64,000 bases of DNA, from contig NZ_CAHLAR010000001.1 of assembly GCF_903652925.1 (NCBI RefSeq), positions 372,001 to 436,000 on the forward strand. Direction: 5' to 3'. Positions 50,927 to 61,200 of this stretch are shown here, in pieces; within the stretch, counting starts at the first letter, position 1; the number at the start of each line of letters is the position of its first letter. This DNA is from Achromobacter anxifer (GTDB lineage: Bacteria > Pseudomonadota > Gammaproteobacteria > Burkholderiales > Burkholderiaceae_B). A program made the translations under genes and the position numbers. Below the pieces are notes generated by a model, which worked only from the letters and a program-made list of their open reading frames with translations, searched no databases and was not told where the DNA came from.

Positions 50927-51349
50927 TCATATGCCTCACAAGTTCACCGTAGGTAATGCCAGTCTTTACCGTGAAGGCATGGATGTCAAACTTAAGTCAT
51001 TGATTTTAAAGACCAAAATGGGGTGTCTATGAAAACCAAGATTAGGCATCGCCAAATGCCAAGATATGGCGCATTGGTGTTCTTGCGATGAAGCGATCAA
51101 GCAAAATTAATCTAGAAATCATGGGCTTAGGCGCGGTCAGAGATGTGCTCTGATTTTGGCGTCTGAAGCGTCGGTGGATAGGGAAAAATTTTGTGGAAAA
51201 TTACCAACGATGTGAGCATGCTCACACTGTTGGCTCGCATTCGAAGTGATGGCACTAGGATCAGCGGATTACGTGTCACGCTGTAGGGAGGAGCCAAGTA
51301 TCATGGGGCATGCATGACAAGTCGTTAGGGAGCTATATGGAATCTTGGA
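50927..51349. other. Intergenic region with a 16-bp perfect palindrome
   Basis: No gene is visible. TGTGAGCATGCTCACA at 51211-51226 is a perfect palindrome, and AT-rich stretches (GATTTTAAAGACC, AAAATTTTGTGGAAAATT) surround it. The region separates the minus-strand mobilisation operon from the phosphatase gene, so promoters for both must be here. Confidence 0.45.
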
Positions 51350-52039
51350 ATGACGCCCGGTAATGTCCGAGTCCGGCGCTTTCAATTGAATGCCAACGGC
51401 CGTGATTTTGCGGTGGGTGACATCCATGGTCATTTTGGTCGGCTTGAGGTCGCGCTGGCTGCCGTAAAGTTCTCGCCAGAAAAGGACCGATTGTTTTCCG
51501 TAGGGGACCTTGTGGACCGAGGCCCTGAGTCAGCCGATGTTCTGAAATGGTTGGAGCGCCCTTGGTTTCACGCGATCTGTGGGAATCACGACCTGATGAC
51601 GTGGCGACGGGCGATGGGCGATCCAATTCCGGATGTCGATCATCGCGTCCACGGCGGTGGATGGTTGGATGCCTGCGTTGGTGAGGTTCGTGAACGCATT
51701 GCGGCCAGCTTGAGCGCCTTGCCGCTGGCTATCGAGGTGGAAACGCCGAGTGGCGTGGTCGGTATGGTTCACGCTGACTTCCCGTATGACGATTGGCAGG
51801 CCATTCTCGGCGCTACCTTCAGTCCAGAGGACGAGGATGCCTGCCTATGGTCCGTAGATCGCTATCGAATGCAGTATTCCCAGCCTGTCCGCACTGTACG
51901 TGCGGTGGTCCATGGACATATGACGCTGCGCAAGCCTGCGCAGCTTGGCAATGTTTACTACATCGATACAGGTGGATGGCAGGATGCGGGGAGGTTTACG
52001 TTGCTGGACTTGCATACGCTTAAGTCGTGGCCGCGCTAG
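51350..52039 (+). CDS. Metallophosphatase (PPP-family serine/threonine phosphatase type)
   Basis: A 229-residue protein with all signature motifs: GDIHG near residue 24, GDLVDRG near 53 and GNHD near 79, then two later histidine ligands (MVHADFPYD; VVHGHM). These bind two metal ions. The closest class is lambda-phage or PrpA-type protein phosphatases. The start at 51350 lacks a clear ribosome binding site. Placed beside mobile DNA; may be cargo of the second element. Confidence 0.85.
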   Translation: MTPGNVRVRRFQLNANGRDFAVGDIHGHFGRLEVALAAVKFSPEKDRLFSVGDLVDRGPESADVLKWLERPWFHAICGNHDLMTWRRAMGDPIPDVDHRVHGGGWLDACVGEVRERIAASLSALPLAIEVETPSGVVGMVHADFPYDDWQAILGATFSPEDEDACLWSVDRYRMQYSQPVRTVRAVVHGHMTLRKPAQLGNVYYIDTGGWQDAGRFTLLDLHTLKSWPR

Positions 52040-52459
52040 TTCCACTCTCCTACCTCTTAATACATGGCGCAGCCTCTAAAGGTCCGACATACGGGCAGAT
52101 GAGAGAAGTGATCGGACAGGGCAAAAGAAAAGGTTCGTCGCCGACTTCTGGGGAAGGTTTCTCGCGTGACGTCTTCGAGATTACGCAATAGCAACCAGCG
52201 CGAGGACCTGATGATCTTGCGCGCCACTCCGTCGCCGCGTAGGTGGGGATGATTCGCTCAGGAAGACATAAGGCCGAGTTCGGCCAGTAGCGGTCAATCG
52301 CACTCGACCGATGTGATAACACCGGAGAGGAGATATCAAGAACGGGCCATCGCAGGGCTTACGTACGGATGCACTTTCACCAGTATTCGGCCAACTTCAC
52401 GCGCTTGCTGCGGGGCTGATCGGCGACCAATGAACTTTCATTATCGGTGCCTCCGAATC
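52040..52459. other. Gap without recognisable gene
   Basis: About 420 bp of mid-GC DNA. No open frame with coding character, RNA or repeat was recognised. Probably degraded sequence near the end of the second accessory segment. Confidence 0.4.
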
Positions 52460-52876
52460 TCAAGTGAAATCGAAAAATTCGGCCAATACAAGGTCGTTTC
52501 GCCTGCGATGCCGCCCGTCTACGCACACGGTTTCCAGTCGCTTGCCAATTCGCTGCAAAACGCCTAGCGGATCCTCTACACCGTCTGAACCAAAAATATC
52601 GTCATCGTCACAATGGTGGCTCGGCCACAAGGGCAAGGCCTGCACCCGCTCCGGGTCGAAATATTTGATGAAATTTCGAATAGCGGAAGCTGCGGTCGGT
52701 ATATTTTTTAGCGGGTAAGGGTGCCGCGGACCATCGAAGCACCAACACCCATCGACCATCTTACCCTTTGTCTTTCCAATAAATTCACCTAGCATTTCTC
52801 CAGCCCTATTAGGCGAACTCAGGCGCCAATATAGCCGACGCTCGACACTGAGCCGGACGGCGTCACGAAGCCCCAC
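52460..52876 (-). CDS. Hypothetical protein (low-GC orphan)
   Basis: A 138-residue protein with a plausible globular make-up (FIGKTKGKMVDGCWCFDGPR; IRNFIKYFDPERVQALPLWP; HHCDDDDIFGSDGVEDPLGV) but no known family. Its GC is far below the flanking core genes, so it probably came with the accessory DNA. The start is unsure. May be a fragment. Confidence 0.35.
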   Translation of the reverse strand: MGLRDAVRLSVERRLYWRLSSPNRAGEMLGEFIGKTKGKMVDGCWCFDGPRHPYPLKNIPTAASAIRNFIKYFDPERVQALPLWPSHHCDDDDIFGSDGVEDPLGVLQRIGKRLETVCVDGRHRRRNDLVLAEFFDFT

Positions 52877-52998
52877 GCTTTAGGTATTTCACCATTACTC
52901 CGAGCCGAGAATCATTGAACATTTACCGTAGCAAAGTGCTCTTTCCGAAATTCATACGCGTGGGGAGTATTCACAGAAGAAAACTGCGCAAAGCCGCA

Positions 52999-54876
52999 TC
53001 ATCTGCGGTACGTGGTGCGCAGTTCATCTAACGACGCGGACACCTGGCGCAATACCGGCCCCCAGGCTCGCGGCGCTGGCTGGCGAAAAAGGCGCATAGT
53101 TGGATACCAAGGCGAATCGGCGCGGCCGCGCAGCCAGCGCCAGTCCGGCGCGAATGGCAGCAGCACCCATACGGGGCATCCGAGCGCGCCGGCTAGATGA
53201 GCGGGCGAAGAGTCCACGGTCACCAGCACATCTAGCAGCGTAATGATTGCCGCGGTGTCGTCGAAGTCGCGGATGTCTTCGCGCAGCCGCAACAGCGACA
53301 TGACCGCAGGCGGCCAGCCGGTTTCGGCGGCCGCCGGGCCCATTTGCAGGCTAATGAAGCTCGTGTCCGGTCGCGCCAGTGGCGCCAAATCGGCCAGCGC
53401 CATGGAGCGTTGCGCGTCATTGGGATGGCTGGGCCGGCCGGCCCACACCAGCCCGATCCAGGGCCGGGGCAACGCCGCCAGGCGCGCGCGCCAATGCGCT
53501 ACCCGTTGCGGATCCGCGCGCAGATAGGCGATGCTGACGGGCAGATCGTGAAGGCGCAGTCCCAGGGCCAGCGGCAGGCTCATCAGCTCGCAGTGGCAAT
53601 CGAATGCGGGCGGCACGGTGCCTGCGGGAATGATCAGGTCGAAACCGCCGCTGCGCGCGGCCAGCGCATGGCAGGCGGCGTTAACCTCCAGGATGACCCG
53701 GGCCCCGCTGCGCGCGCGAGCCAGGGCCACCAACCGCAGGAACTGGAACGTGTCGCCAAAGCCCTGTTCGTCGTGGATCAGCAAGGTCTGGCCCGCAATG
53801 GCCTGCCCTTCCCAACGCGGCTGCTGCATGGGGCGGCCCCGCATCACGGTATGCGGCATCTGATAGCGGAAGCGGTATTCGCGCCAGCCGGTCTCGAATT
53901 CGCCTTGCAGCAACAGCACTTCGGCCAGATCGAAACGGGCCCCCGCATCGCCTGGCGTGGCCGCCACTACCCTTTCCAGGATGACCCGCGCCTCATCGTC
54001 CCTGCCCAGCGCGCGCAGGGCCGCGATCCGTTGCCGCCAAAGCGCAATCGGACCGGTGCCGTCCGCCAGCGCCTGTTGCAGCAATGCCTCGGCGTCCGCG
54101 TGGCGCCCGGTCAGCAACAGGGTCTGAGCCTGCGCGTGCACGGCCTGAAAGGGCGCCAGCGCCGCCGGTTGCTGGGTGGCCGCGTACGTCGTTTCGAGGC
54201 TGGCGAGGATCTGGTGGGCTTGGGGCATCAGCGGGTCGACGTCGATGGCGCGCCGGACCGCGGCCAACGCCGCCTCATATTGGCCTTCGTCGCGCAGAAG
54301 CGCCGACAGGTTGCACAGCGCCAATACGTAGCGCGGGTTCAGCGCCAGTGCATGCTGGTAGTGCCGCAGCGCCTGCGCGTTGTCGCCCAGGAGCTTGCAT
54401 GTGTTGCCCAGATTGTTGTGGGCTTCGGCGCTCTCCGGCAGCAGCGCGGCAACGCGTTGCAGGCATTGCAGGCTGGCGGCCAGTTGGCCTGCTTCCTGAA
54501 GGATGATGCCCAGGTTGTTCCACCCCTCGGCCAGATACGGGTCCACCGCCACGGAGCGCCGCGCCGCCCTTTCCGCTTCGTCGAGCAGGCCTTGCTGACG
54601 GCACATTTCGGCCAGGTTGCTGCAATAGAGGGCTGGCGCGGATGCGGGCCGGCAGGCCACCCGCAGGTGCGCAATGGCCAGGTCGGCCAACCCATAGGCA
54701 TGCGCGATCACCCCCAGCAGATGCCGTGCGTTGGGCTGGTCTGGCGCACCTTGGAGGATCCGCAGGCAAAGCTGCTCGGCTTGGGGCGCCTGGCCCGCAT
54801 TCCAATGCGCGTGCGCAGCCTGCAACGCCGCCGACAGCGTCAGCGGGGGAACAGCCGGATCGTTATGCTTGCCCAC
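52999..54876 (-). CDS. TPR protein with C-terminal glycosyltransferase-like domain
   Basis: A 625-residue protein. The first half has about seven tetratricopeptide repeats (for example NNLGNTCKLLGDNAQALRHY QHALALNPRY). The C-terminal half begins GWREYRFRYQMPHTV and includes TLLIHDEQGFGDTFQFLRLV, WIGLVWAGRPSHPNDAQRSM and VTVDSSPAHLAGALGCPVWV, the pattern of heptosyltransferase (GT9)-like domains in TPR-fused glycosyltransferases. The start is unsure: GTG 54876 fits the domain start, and the frame is open back to 55023. It is divergent from the autotransporter at 55239, so it may glycosylate that protein (inference). Confidence 0.75.
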   Translation of the reverse strand: MGKHNDPAVPPLTLSAALQAAHAHWNAGQAPQAEQLCLRILQGAPDQPNARHLLGVIAHAYGLADLAIAHLRVACRPASAPALYCSNLAEMCRQQGLLDEAERAARRSVAVDPYLAEGWNNLGIILQEAGQLAASLQCLQRVAALLPESAEAHNNLGNTCKLLGDNAQALRHYQHALALNPRYVLALCNLSALLRDEGQYEAALAAVRRAIDVDPLMPQAHQILASLETTYAATQQPAALAPFQAVHAQAQTLLLTGRHADAEALLQQALADGTGPIALWRQRIAALRALGRDDEARVILERVVAATPGDAGARFDLAEVLLLQGEFETGWREYRFRYQMPHTVMRGRPMQQPRWEGQAIAGQTLLIHDEQGFGDTFQFLRLVALARARSGARVILEVNAACHALAARSGGFDLIIPAGTVPPAFDCHCELMSLPLALGLRLHDLPVSIAYLRADPQRVAHWRARLAALPRPWIGLVWAGRPSHPNDAQRSMALADLAPLARPDTSFISLQMGPAAAETGWPPAVMSLLRLREDIRDFDDTAAIITLLDVLVTVDSSPAHLAGALGCPVWVLLPFAPDWRWLRGRADSPWYPTMRLFRQPAPRAWGPVLRQVSASLDELRTTYRR

Positions 54877-55238
54877 GCAAACAGCTCCACGGCGCTCAGG
54901 CGCGGCCAGAAAAGCGCAATTATCGCCGTAGAGCGGCGACGTGGTGCCAGACGCAAGACGGTGGGGCGCCGTGCCCAGGAACAGCGTGCTGGCCGCCCGC
55001 GCCAGGGGAGGTCGCCCGGCCAAATCGCCGAAATAGACGGCAAATTTCCCCGTTTTCTCTTGATCGACGGCATCGTAGACAAGTTATTAATTGACCCGGA
55101 TTCACCCCACACATCAGCCGTCATTCCAGAAGCTTTGGTGCGCCTCTCTTGTGCAGGCGCGCTTTGGGGCCCGCGCTCGCCGCCGGCACACTGCCCGTGC
55201 ACCCAGGAATGCCGCCATCGCCCCTGGAGAGCCCCGTT

Positions 55239-58200
55239 TTGAATCACACTTACCGGCTGGTATGGAATCGCAAGCTGCGCGTCTGGCAAGCGGCATCGGA
55301 ATTGGCGGTGCAAGCGCGCGGCGGACGCTCGTCGTCAGGCGGGCGGGTCAGCGCGCGCGCGCCGCGCTATGCCTTGAGCGTGGCGCTGGCCATGGGGCTA
55401 TCCAGCTTGAGCGCAGCGGTTCAGGCCACCTGTTCGCTGGTCGGCAGCAACGCCGTGTGCACCGGCGCCGCCAATCCGCTGTTTCCCGGCTACGCACTGG
55501 CTATCGACGGCACCGTCACGGTGGAGCAAGGCGCGACGGTAGGCGTTATACCGGGCGCAGGCGGCACGGCGATGAATCTGACCGGCAGCACCGTCACGCT
55601 GACCAACTCGGGCTGGATCGACCCGACCATTCTGGGCCCCTCTTCGGTCGTAGCGGCCGGGGTGGCCATGGGCAATGGTTCGGCCAACACCCTCAGCATC
55701 GTCAACACCGCGACGGGCACGATTGGGGGTGTCGTGGGGGGGGAAACCAGCCTGCCCGACCTGTCCAGCCTGGCCATCGCCGTGCACAACGGCGCGGGCG
55801 GCACGACCCGCCTGAGTAACGCAGGCTTGATCCGTAGCGACCCCCGCTCCGGACTGGGCATGGCACGCGCGGATATGCCGGTGATCGCCGCCTACGGCGG
55901 CGGCCAGGTGATGTTCGAGAACCTGTCCTCAGGAACCATCATCGGACGCATCGCGCTGGAAGCGGTCGCCACGTCCGGCCTGGGCCACAGCGTCGCCAAT
56001 GCGGGCACGATCGTCGGGGGCATATCGTTCGGCCAGGGAAGCAACAACACTTTTACTGCCGTCTCGGGTTCGACGGTGTTGCGCGCATCGGGCACGGCGA
56101 TGGCGGACCTGCCTGTGGACACAATTCCGGGGTTGTTCTTCGCACAGCCTGGCAGAGTCGATGGCGGCGCGGGGGCAAACAACACCCTGGTGCTGCAATC
56201 GGTGTTGCCGTCTGCCGGCACGGGCAGCGGCGCGGGCGGCTCCCCGACCGAAATCTCGGGGGACATGTACGTCAATTTCGACAATCTGGTAATCAATAGC
56301 GGCACCTGGAACCTGACCGGCCCCGCCGTGGTGGGCAGCGCCGTCACCCTGAACAGCGGCCTGGCCAATATCACCAACAACGACGTGCTTGGCAGCGCGC
56401 AGATCACGGCAAATGGCGGCACCATCACGGGCCCGGCCAGCGGCCTGCTCCTGGACAACGATTTCGTGCTTGGCGCCGGTGGCCTGACCCTGGCGGGCAA
56501 CAACGACATACTGCTGGACGGCACGATTTCGGGCTCGGGCGGCTTGACCGTAGCAGGGCCGGCCGTGGTCGTCATGAATGGCCCCAACACGTACACCGGC
56601 CGGACCACCATCCAGTCCGGCTCGGCACTGGATACCGGCACGCAAAGCGTGCGGGGTGACATCCTCAACAATGGCTACCTGATGTTCCGGCAAGACACGA
56701 ACGGCACGTATGCCGGAGACATCTCCGGCGCCGGCGGCTTGGGTAAGTCTGGAACCGGCACCGTGACCTTGACCGGCGCAAACTCTACCGGGACCTCAGT
56801 CTCCATCATGGCGGGCACGCTGGCGATCGGCACCGGGGGCAGCTTGAGCGCCCCGGCGGTCTCTCTGTCCATGGGTAGCACCCTGGATCTGTCCGCCGCA
56901 GGCAACCAGACCCTGGGCGCGCTCCAGGGCAATGGGGCCGTCCAGCTTGGCGCCAGCACGCTGACCTTGGGCAGCAACGCCAGCTACAGCTTCTCGGGGA
57001 TCATATCGGGCGCGGGTTCGCTGATCAAAACCGGCACGGGCACGCAGACGCTGTCGGGGGCCAATACCTTCGGAGGCAGCGTGGCGATCAGCGGCGGCAC
57101 CCTGGCGCTGGGCGCGGGAGGCAATCTGGCTCCGGCGGCAGGCGTTACGGTGAACGCGGGCGGCACGCTCGACCTGTCCGCCGGTGGTAACCGGGCCCTG
57201 GGATTGCTCTCGGGCTCGGGCACGGTTGCGCTGGGCGCCAATACGCTGACCCTACAAACGGGCAACTTCGCGGGCACGATCTCGGGCACTGGCGGCCTGG
57301 ACAAGGCCGGGCCCGGCGCGCTGACCCTGTCGGGCATCAACACCTACACCGGCCTGACCCGGGTGCTGATGGGCGGCACCCTGATGGCGAATGGCACAAT
57401 CGGCGGCAGCGTCGCGGTGCAGGACAACAGCACACTGGGTGGCTCGGGCCGCATCAACCAAAACGTCACGCTGACCGGCGGCATGCTGCAAGCCACGCAA
57501 GGCCAGACGCTCACAATCGGCGGCAACCTCCTAATGGACGGCACCAGCCGCGTCAACGTCAGCCTGGGCGCGGCCTCGACGGGCGCGCTCGTTCAGGTGG
57601 CTGGAGACCTTGGCCTGAACGGCACGCTGAACGTTGCCGACCAGGGCGGCTTCGGGGCGGGGGTGTACCGGCTGTTTGACTATAGCGGCACACTGACCGG
57701 CAACACCATGAGCGTCGGCGCCACGCCCAGCGGCATCGACGCGAGCGACCTGCGCCTGCAGACCGCCGTGGGCGGGCAGGTCAACCTGCTGTCGACCGCC
57801 GGCGCGACGCTGAGCTTCTGGGACGGCTCCAACGCGGCGCAGCGCGACAATGGCCTGATCGATGGCGGCACGGGCGCATGGCGCGCCGATGGCATGAACT
57901 GGACGGATGGCGATGGCGCGATCAACGGCCGGTTCCAGCCCAACCCGACCTTTGCGGTGTTTCAGGGCGCTGGAGGCACGGTGACGGTGGATGACACCGC
58001 GGGCGCCATCGGCGTGACGGGCATGCAGATCGCCACCGATGACTATCGCATCGAGGGCGACCCGATCGCGCTGCAGGGCGCGGGCGGCGAAAGCATTATC
58101 CGCGTGGGCACGGGCATGGCCGCGAGCGCCGGCATGCGCGGCACCATCGCCTCCAGCCTGAGCGGCGCCAGCACGCTGGTGAAGTCGGACTTCGGCACGC

Positions 58201-61200
58201 TGGTGCTGGCCGGCAACAACACCTATACCGGCGGCACCGAAGTCCGCCAGGGCACGTTGTCCGTGTCCGCCGACGTCAATCTGGGGGCGACGGCCGGCAG
58301 CGTCACGCTTAACGGCGGGACGCTGGCCACGACCGCCAGTTTCGACAGCGCGCGCGCGGTGTCGCTGCTGCAGGACGGCGTCATCGATGTCGACGCGGGC
58401 ACCACGCTGGGCCTGCAAGGCAACATCAGCGGCGCGGCCGACCTGCAAAAGCAAGGTGCCGGCACGCTGACGCTGTCCGGCGCCAACACCTACGGCAACA
58501 CGCGCGTAGAGGCCGGCACGCTGGCGGGCAACGCCAGCGCCATCCGGGGCAATCTGCTGAACAATGGCACGGTCGTATTCGAAGAGGCCGCCGGCGCGTC
58601 TTACGCCGGTCAACTGACGGGCACGGGCAGCCTGGTAAAGACCGGTGCGGGCCAGCTGCAATTGCTGGGCGACAGCCAGGCATTCGCCGGCCAGACCCAG
58701 GTGCAGGCGGGCACGCTGCGCGTGGCCGACGCGATGGGCGGCTCGGCCAGCGTCACGGGCGGACGCCTGCAAATCGATGGTCTGCTGCGCGGTAATGCGG
58801 CCGCCAGCGGCACCGGTGCCATCGCGGGCGCGGGCACCATCACGGGCAACGCCGCACTGACCGGCGGCGTGCTGGAAGGCGCACAAGGGCAGATGCTGAC
58901 CATTGCGGGCGACTTGTCGCTGACCAACGCCAGCCAGGTCAATGTCGCACTGGGCAGCGCCCCAAGCGGTGGCCTCTTCAGTGTGGGCGGCGATCTCACC
59001 CTCGCCGGCAGCCTCAACGTCGCCGACCAAGGCGGCTTTGGCGCGGGCGTCTATCGCCTGTTCGACTATGCCGGCAGCTTGACCAACAACAACTTGGCCA
59101 TCGGCAGCGCCCCTGCGGGCGTGGACGTCGATGCACTGACCGTGCAGACGGCCGTTGCCGGCCAGGTCAATCTGGCCTCGACCGCCGGCGCCGCGCTGGG
59201 CTTCTGGGATGGCGGCAACACCGCGCTGCATGACAACGCCGCCGTCGATGGAGGCGGGGGCACATGGCGCGCCGACACCCTCAACTGGACCAGCGTGGAC
59301 GGCACGCTCAATGGCGTGTTCAAGCCGAACCCGACCTACGCCGTGTTCCAGGGGCAGGCCGGCACCGTGACGGTCGATGACACGGCGGGTGCCATCGGCG
59401 TGACCGGCCTGCAGATCGCCACAGATGGCTATCGCATCCAGGGCGACTCGATCACGCTGCAAGGCGCGGGCGGCGTCAGCATCGTCCGCGTGGGGACGGG
59501 ATCGATCGCGGATGCGGGCATGACCGGCACCATCGCGTCGTCGCTCGAGGGCCACAGCACGCTGACCAAGACCGATTTCGGCACGCTCGTCCTGGCGGCG
59601 GACAACACCTACACCGGCGGCACCGACATCCGCCAGGGCACGCTGTCCGTGTCGCGCGACGCCAACCTGGGCGCGGCCTCGGGCGGCCTGATGCTGAGCG
59701 GCGGCATGCTGACCACGACGGCCAGTTTCGACACCGCCCGCGCCGTCAAGGTCTCTGCCGCCAGCGGCCTCGCGGTAAGCGCCGGCAGCACCCTGGGCCT
59801 GGGCGGGGCCATCACCGGCAATGGCGAACTGACCAAGTCGGGCGCGGGCACTTTGCGCATCTTCGGCAGCGGCAGCGCGTACACCGGCAACCTGCTGGTC
59901 GAAGCCGGCACACTGGACATCGCGTCGGCCGCCACGCTGGGGGGCTCCCTGGCGGTGTCCAGCGGCGCGCAACTGCAAGGCGCGGGCCAGGTCGGAACCA
60001 CCACCCTGCGCAGCGGCGCCATCCTGGCCCCGGGAAACCTGGGCGGCGTCCTGACGGTGGCGGGCGACCTGACCTTGCTGCCGGGCTCCACCTACCAGGT
60101 GGCGGCGGATCCCGCGTCGTCCGACAGCGCGCGGGTAGCTGTCACAGGCGCCGCCAACCTGGCTGGCTCTGTCGTTCATATCGGCCCCGAGGGCGGTTTC
60201 GACAACACGCGGCAATACACGATCCTGACGGCGGGCGCCATCAATGGCCAGTTTGATACCGTGTCGTCCAATTACGCCTATCTGGCTCCCACGCTGCAAT
60301 ACGCCGCGCAAAACGTCACGCTGCAACTGGAGCGCAAGCAGGTGCCGGTCAATCCCGTCGACCCCGCCACGCCGCCACGCCCTATCGCCTTCGCGGATGC
60401 GGCGCAAAGCAGCAATCAACGCGCCGTGGCCAATGCGCTCGACAGCCTGCCCGCCGGCAACCCCTTGCATGAGTATGTCCTGACCTTGCCCGAAGGCGCG
60501 CCGCCCGCGGTCTTCAACAGCCTCTCTGGCGAAGCGCACGCCAGCGTGGCGTCCAGCCTTATGGGGGCCAGCGCCGCGACGCGCGCGCTGCCGCTGTCGC
60601 ACCTGCGCGCCAACCTGAACGCCGGCATGCGTGCTGGCGCGCCCACGGCACAGGCCGGCGGCACCTTCCCCGCCTCCGCCCTGCCCTCATCCAACGCGCA
60701 GCCTGCCTGGGCCGAAGTCGTGGGCAATTGGCAAACGCTGCAAGGCGATGCCAACACGGCGCAGGTCCGGCAGCATACGGGTGGCGTCTTTGCGGGCGTC
60801 GATCACGCCGTGGGCAACGGCTGGCGCCTGGGAGGCGCGCTGGGCTACACAGACAGCAAGATCCGCGTCGATGGCCGCGCATCGCAAGCCGACGTGTCCG
60901 GCTACAGCGCCAGCGTGTACGGAGGCAAATCCTTCGCAGCCGGCGCGGGCAAACTCAACCTGCTGGCCGGCGCGGCCTACACCTGGCACGACGTCAGCAC
61001 CGAACGCCATGCCACCGTGTCCGGCATCGAGCAGAAGCTAACCGCGGATTACGGTGCCAGCACGGCCCAACTCTTCACCGAACTGGGTTACGCGATGCCG
61101 CTGTCCGAACGCGCCAGCATCGAACCATTCGCCGGCATTGCCTGGAGCAATCTGCGCTCGCGCAGCTTCTCGGAATCTGGTGGTTCAGCCGCGCTGCACG

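Noticed and set aside
57531-60602. A minus-strand open frame of about 1000 codons inside the autotransporter
   Set aside because: Antisense shadow of repetitive passenger DNA; composition (Ala/Gly/Arg/His) is non-protein-like and the plus strand has clear PATR repeats.
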